From positions 1 through 8,597 of the forward strand of contig JAGFXN010000052.1 in the NCBI GenBank assembly GCA_017861215.1: DNA of 8,597 bases, written 5' to 3'. This document shows positions 6,421 to 8,597 of the stretch, piece after piece. The translations under genes and the position numbers were made by a program. The notes under the pieces are model-generated. The model was not told the origin of the DNA. It saw only the letters and a program-made list of their open reading frames with translations, and made no database searches. Numbering within the stretch: position 1 is the stretch's first letter; each line of letters opens with the position of its first letter. The stretch comes from Deltaproteobacteria bacterium (GTDB lineage Bacteria; Desulfobacterota; Desulfuromonadia; Geobacterales; DSM-12255).

Positions 6421-7317
6421 CTAGCAAATGCTTTTACTGCGCAGCTTCTCCATGAAAAAACCTGTACTGTTCGCCGCTTGAGAACTGACCAGCAGCACTG
6501 CAAGTAAAGGAGCATTTCTCCCCTGCTGCAGCGCAAACGGGAAGCGAAGCATCTTCAGATAAAACGAAAAAGGCTCTACTTTCATGCCATGGTGACATCG
6601 CAACTGTTTCAGCCGTTGATAATGATATGCCCCACAGCCGTATTTATAGTGCTGTCGCAGAAAGGATCGGAATGTCAGGGTATGGAAATGGTAGACCAGG
6701 ACTTCCGGGGCATACATCATCCTGCCGCCGTTATGCTGCCAGCGGTCGCAGAATTCTCTTTCTTCTGCACCCATCAGAATGAAGGTTTTATCGAACCCCC
6801 CCAAGGCAAAAAAACCAGCTGCCGGTATTGCCAGATTGCTCCCGGTCAGAAACCGCGCTGCCTGGGGATTGGCGTTAAAGTAGGAAAAAAGATAACCGAT
6901 CAGGGTCTGGCTGGCGGTCGAATACACATTATCCGGCAGGGCGTTGACAGTCCGGCCGCCGATAATGCAATCGCCGGCCTTCGCAAAACGGTCTGCCAGC
7001 CGGCTGAGCCAGTCGGGCGCCGGCCGGCAATCGTCATCGGTAAAGACAAGGAATTCTCCGCGGGCGATTGCAGCGCCCGTATTGCGGCCGACAGCGACAC
7101 CGGCGTGATCCTGTCTGAGCAGACGCAAAGTGAGCCGCTGCAGAAAAGGAGCAATCACATCATCCAGCAGCTCATCGCCGCCGTCATCAATTATAATAAC
7201 CTCGAACCGGTCAACAGGGTACGCAAGGCCTGCTATCGCCTCCAGACAGGAAACAATGCGCGCCGGTCGGTTATAGGTGGGAATTATAATGGAAAAGAAG
7301 GGGCTATTGCCTGCCAT
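6421..7317 (-). CDS. Family 2 glycosyltransferase
   Basis: A 298-residue GT-A fold enzyme that should transfer a sugar from a nucleotide-sugar donor to a growing glycan at the inner face of the membrane. It starts with the typical strand FFSIIIPTYNRP (7-18). The donor-binding aspartates are in IIIDDGG (41-47), the metal-binding DDD is at 94-96 (VFTDDDCRP), and the acceptor-side acidic residues are in GAEEREF (183-189). A GS-N-AI segment near 159-164 (TGSNLAIP) is also usual for the family. There is no clear transmembrane helix, though the end (LLAVLLVSS) is hydrophobic. The start is ATG 7317, seven bases after GGAG (7325-7328). An in-frame GTG two codons earlier is too close to that site. It lies 44 bases after the previous glycosyltransferase gene. 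Donor and acceptor cannot be told. Confidence 0.94.
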   Translation of the reverse strand: MAGNSPFFSIIIPTYNRPARIVSCLEAIAGLAYPVDRFEVIIIDDGGDELLDDVIAPFLQRLTLRLLRQDHAGVAVGRNTGAAIARGEFLVFTDDDCRPAPDWLSRLADRFAKAGDCIIGGRTVNALPDNVYSTASQTLIGYLFSYFNANPQAARFLTGSNLAIPAAGFFALGGFDKTFILMGAEEREFCDRWQHNGGRMMYAPEVLVYHFHTLTFRSFLRQHYKYGCGAYHYQRLKQLRCHHGMKVEPFSFYLKMLRFPFALQQGRNAPLLAVLLVSSQAANSTGFFMEKLRSKSIC

Positions 7318-7361
7318 CAACACTCTCCACGAAACTCAAGGCTACTGGTATCCTTACTGCT

Positions 7362-8297
7362 CTATGAAGTCTCTTCCCCGGCAGTTGCATCTCCGAGGAG
7401 TTCTTTTTTTGCTGCCCCGAGCAGATACCCCGTCATCTCACCGCAGGCGCCGGCCAGCAAGCCGGCAAGGAGGGCCGGGACACATCCCGGCAGAAGCTTT
7501 CCCCGTCCGGTGCGCAGGAAATCCCCAACTATCCGGGGTGCTCGTATGAAAGGGATTAAAAAAGAGCCGCCGGCATACAGAAGCCGCCGCGCGACACGCC
7601 ATCGGGATGAGCGCGCGGCCGCGAAAATTACCCCATTCATGTAGCTGTAGAAAACAGCTGCCGGGTAGGTGTCGATATTCCAGTGAAACAGCCGTGCCGC
7701 CGGTTCCAGGTAAAGGCTGAAGCCCCGCCGCCGCAGATCCATGTGCAAAACATAATCGTTCTCAAAAAAGGAAGCAAGCGAATCGCCATACTGCAGGAGA
7801 ATGTCACGCCGGTAGGAAATGTTCTCGGAAGGGAGGAGGATGTCTGCGGCAGGGGCAGCGTGTTCCACCCACGGGCCGTAAAAGAGAAACAGGTTGGCCC
7901 AGCTTACCGCGCTTGCCGGGTTAGCGTTGCAGATCTGATAGCCTACGGCAGCACGAAGGCCGGTATGGGCACCCAGCAGCGCTTCTCCCCACCCGTCATC
8001 GGGATAGGCATGATCCTCCACAAAGGCAACCACCGGAGCGCTCGCGTTTCTGATCCCGCACAGCCTGGCCTCGCCTCTGCAAGTCAGCGGGTCAAGTTCT
8101 ATCACCTTGACCCCAAAAAAACAGTCAGTATCCAGGTCCCTCGGTATTTGCCTGCCGGTAGAGGCAGTGACGAGGATAATTTCCAGCAGGCTGCGCATCT
8201 CCTGATTCCGCAGGCCGGCAATAGTCCGCCGCAGGTTACCGTTTTTTGCGGAAGTAACGATAACAGCCGAAAGTACCGGCCCGCTATTCCCTGCCAT
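7362..8297 (-). CDS. Divergent family 2 glycosyltransferase with hydrophobic C-terminus
   Basis: A 311-residue protein with GT-A organisation: an opening strand LSAVIVTSAKN (9-19), a middle strand VVAFVEDHAYPDDGW (89-103) in the place of the DxD motif, SENISYRRD (157-165) and FFENDYVLHMDLRRRGF (177-193), equivalent to the acceptor-side ED motif. It departs from the norm in two places. The usual aspartate pair after the second strand is replaced by ILVTASTG (41-48), and DxD reads EDH (94-96). Residues about 268-297 are strongly hydrophobic (VPALLAGLLAGACGEMTGYL) and may sit in the membrane. The start at ATG 8297 has GGAGA eight bases upstream (8306-8310) and overlaps the preceding radical SAM gene by 14 bases. 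The frame is open back to 8540, but that stretch is antisense-phase radical SAM coding. It may be weakly active, use an unusual donor, or be a non-catalytic partner. Confidence 0.85.
   Translation of the reverse strand: MAGNSGPVLSAVIVTSAKNGNLRRTIAGLRNQEMRSLLEIILVTASTGRQIPRDLDTDCFFGVKVIELDPLTCRGEARLCGIRNASAPVVAFVEDHAYPDDGWGEALLGAHTGLRAAVGYQICNANPASAVSWANLFLFYGPWVEHAAPAADILLPSENISYRRDILLQYGDSLASFFENDYVLHMDLRRRGFSLYLEPAARLFHWNIDTYPAAVFYSYMNGVIFAAARSSRWRVARRLLYAGGSFLIPFIRAPRIVGDFLRTGRGKLLPGCVPALLAGLLAGACGEMTGYLLGAAKKELLGDATAGEETS
7449..7491. repeat. Two adjacent GC-rich inverted repeats inside the glycosyltransferase gene
   Basis: GCCGGC occurs at 7449-7454 and 7461-7466, and GCCGGGA at 7474-7480 pairs with TCCCGGC at 7485-7491 across a four-base loop. 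They fall in the codons of the hydrophobic C-terminus, where Gly/Ala/Pro codons favour such sequence. No function can be claimed. Confidence 0.4.
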
Positions 8298-8597
8298 TTG
8301 CCGATTCTCCAGCCATTGCATAGAAACATGCCTCCAGGGTATCCTCGGTACTGCACGTACCCCCTTCAAAAGCATAGGTGCATTCTGAACACAAATCGAT
8401 ATCCCGGTAATTGTCACGAAACTTGCTGCGAAACTGACGATACCTGCGTCCCGTCCAAATCTCCCTGAAGTTTTCTGCGGCAAGGCTCCCCAGAGCATAC
8501 TTCTCATCTGCATCAAAACAGCAGGGGCAGACAGCACCATTCCAGTGAATCACGGGATTATTCCAGAGGGTTTTGCACGGATTGCGCTTGCGGCGGA
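8284..8597 (-). CDS. Radical SAM protein, C-terminal SPASM part (5' end beyond the window)
   Basis: The frame enters from the right edge and gives 103 residues before the TAG at 8284. It carries a typical SPASM layout: NPC (visible residue 7), LWNNPVIHWNG, AVCPCCFD (C23, C25, C26), LGSLAAENFREIW, then LCSEC (C69, C72) with C81 and C90 after it. The catalytic CxxxCxxC core must lie outside the window. The order PC...W...G.V.PCCxD...LG...EIW is the common SPASM arrangement in glycan and peptide-modifying radical SAM enzymes. It overlaps the next gene by 14 bases, which suggests cotranscription. A GTG at 8553 could look like a start, but the coding signature continues upstream of it, so the gene is partial rather than a small protein. 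Confidence 0.88.
   Translation of the reverse strand, partial: RRKRNPCKTLWNNPVIHWNGAVCPCCFDADEKYALGSLAAENFREIWTGRRYRQFRSKFRDNYRDIDLCSECTYAFEGGTCSTEDTLEACFYAMAGESANGRE

Noticed and set aside
6796..6814. C7 and A7 runs in the glycosyltransferase gene as further phase-variation tracts
   Set aside because: Seven-base runs are common in coding DNA and occur several times in this window; only the nine-base run stands out.
6589..7644. Plus-strand ORF of 351 codons
   Set aside because: It runs antisense through two glycosyltransferase genes and the spacer between them, with no domain features.
8298..8540. 81-residue N-terminal extension of the divergent glycosyltransferase
   Set aside because: The stretch is out-of-phase coding of the SPASM domain; the protein resembles a glycosyltransferase only from MAGNSGP onward.
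8284..8553. Stand-alone 89-residue Cys-rich protein starting at GTG 8553
   Set aside because: The SPASM signature continues upstream of that codon to the window edge, so it is the end of a larger radical SAM gene.

Overview
The window is one tightly packed gene block, and every supportable gene lies on the minus strand, so it is transcribed from the right edge toward the left. Base composition is moderately GC-rich, starts are mixed ATG and TTG, and Shine-Dalgarno sites are GGAG/AGGAG. This fits a Gram-negative bacterium; a Geobacter-like deltaproteobacterium is my low-confidence guess from the style of the gene cluster. No rRNA, tRNA, CRISPR array, insertion sequence or phage gene is visible. 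Both edges cut through genes, so the operon is larger than the window.

Layout in transcription order: (1) 8597-8284, the SPASM-type C-terminal end of a radical SAM protein; (2) 8297-7362, a divergent family 2 glycosyltransferase with a hydrophobic C-terminal stretch; (3) 7317-6421, a canonical family 2 glycosyltransferase; (4) 6420-6199, a 222-base gap holding what looks like the frameshifted tail of a GNAT acetyltransferase, a 32-codon ORF and a hairpin; (5) 6198-4315, a full-length glutamine-dependent asparagine-synthetase-like amidotransferase; (6) 4302-3037, a MurF-like ligase lacking most of the usual N-terminal UDP-sugar domain and carrying a four-cysteine tail and a nine-G tract; (7) 3040-2924, a possible 38-residue protein that overlaps both neighbours at its start and stop codons; (8) 2924-2094, a SAM methyltransferase with an unusual motif I; (9) 2097-1003, a complete radical SAM/SPASM protein; (10) 995 to beyond base 1, a FemAB-like acyl or aminoacyl transferase.

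Taken together this looks like part of a cell-surface polysaccharide or glycoconjugate biosynthesis locus. The glycosyltransferases would build the sugar chain. The amidotransferase, Mur-type ligase and FemAB-like transferase are three different ways of making amide bonds, for example on uronic acid carboxylates or amino sugars. The methyltransferase and two radical SAM proteins would add further decoration. The start/stop overlaps at 2094-2097 and 3037-3040 and the 14-base overlap at 8284-8297 argue for coordinated expression of flanking genes. The precise product cannot be read from the sequence. The most interesting points are the small coupled ORF at 2924-3040, the G9 tract as a possible on/off switch in the ligase, the gene remnants at 6211-6420, and the combination of amide-forming enzymes with a SPASM radical SAM protein.
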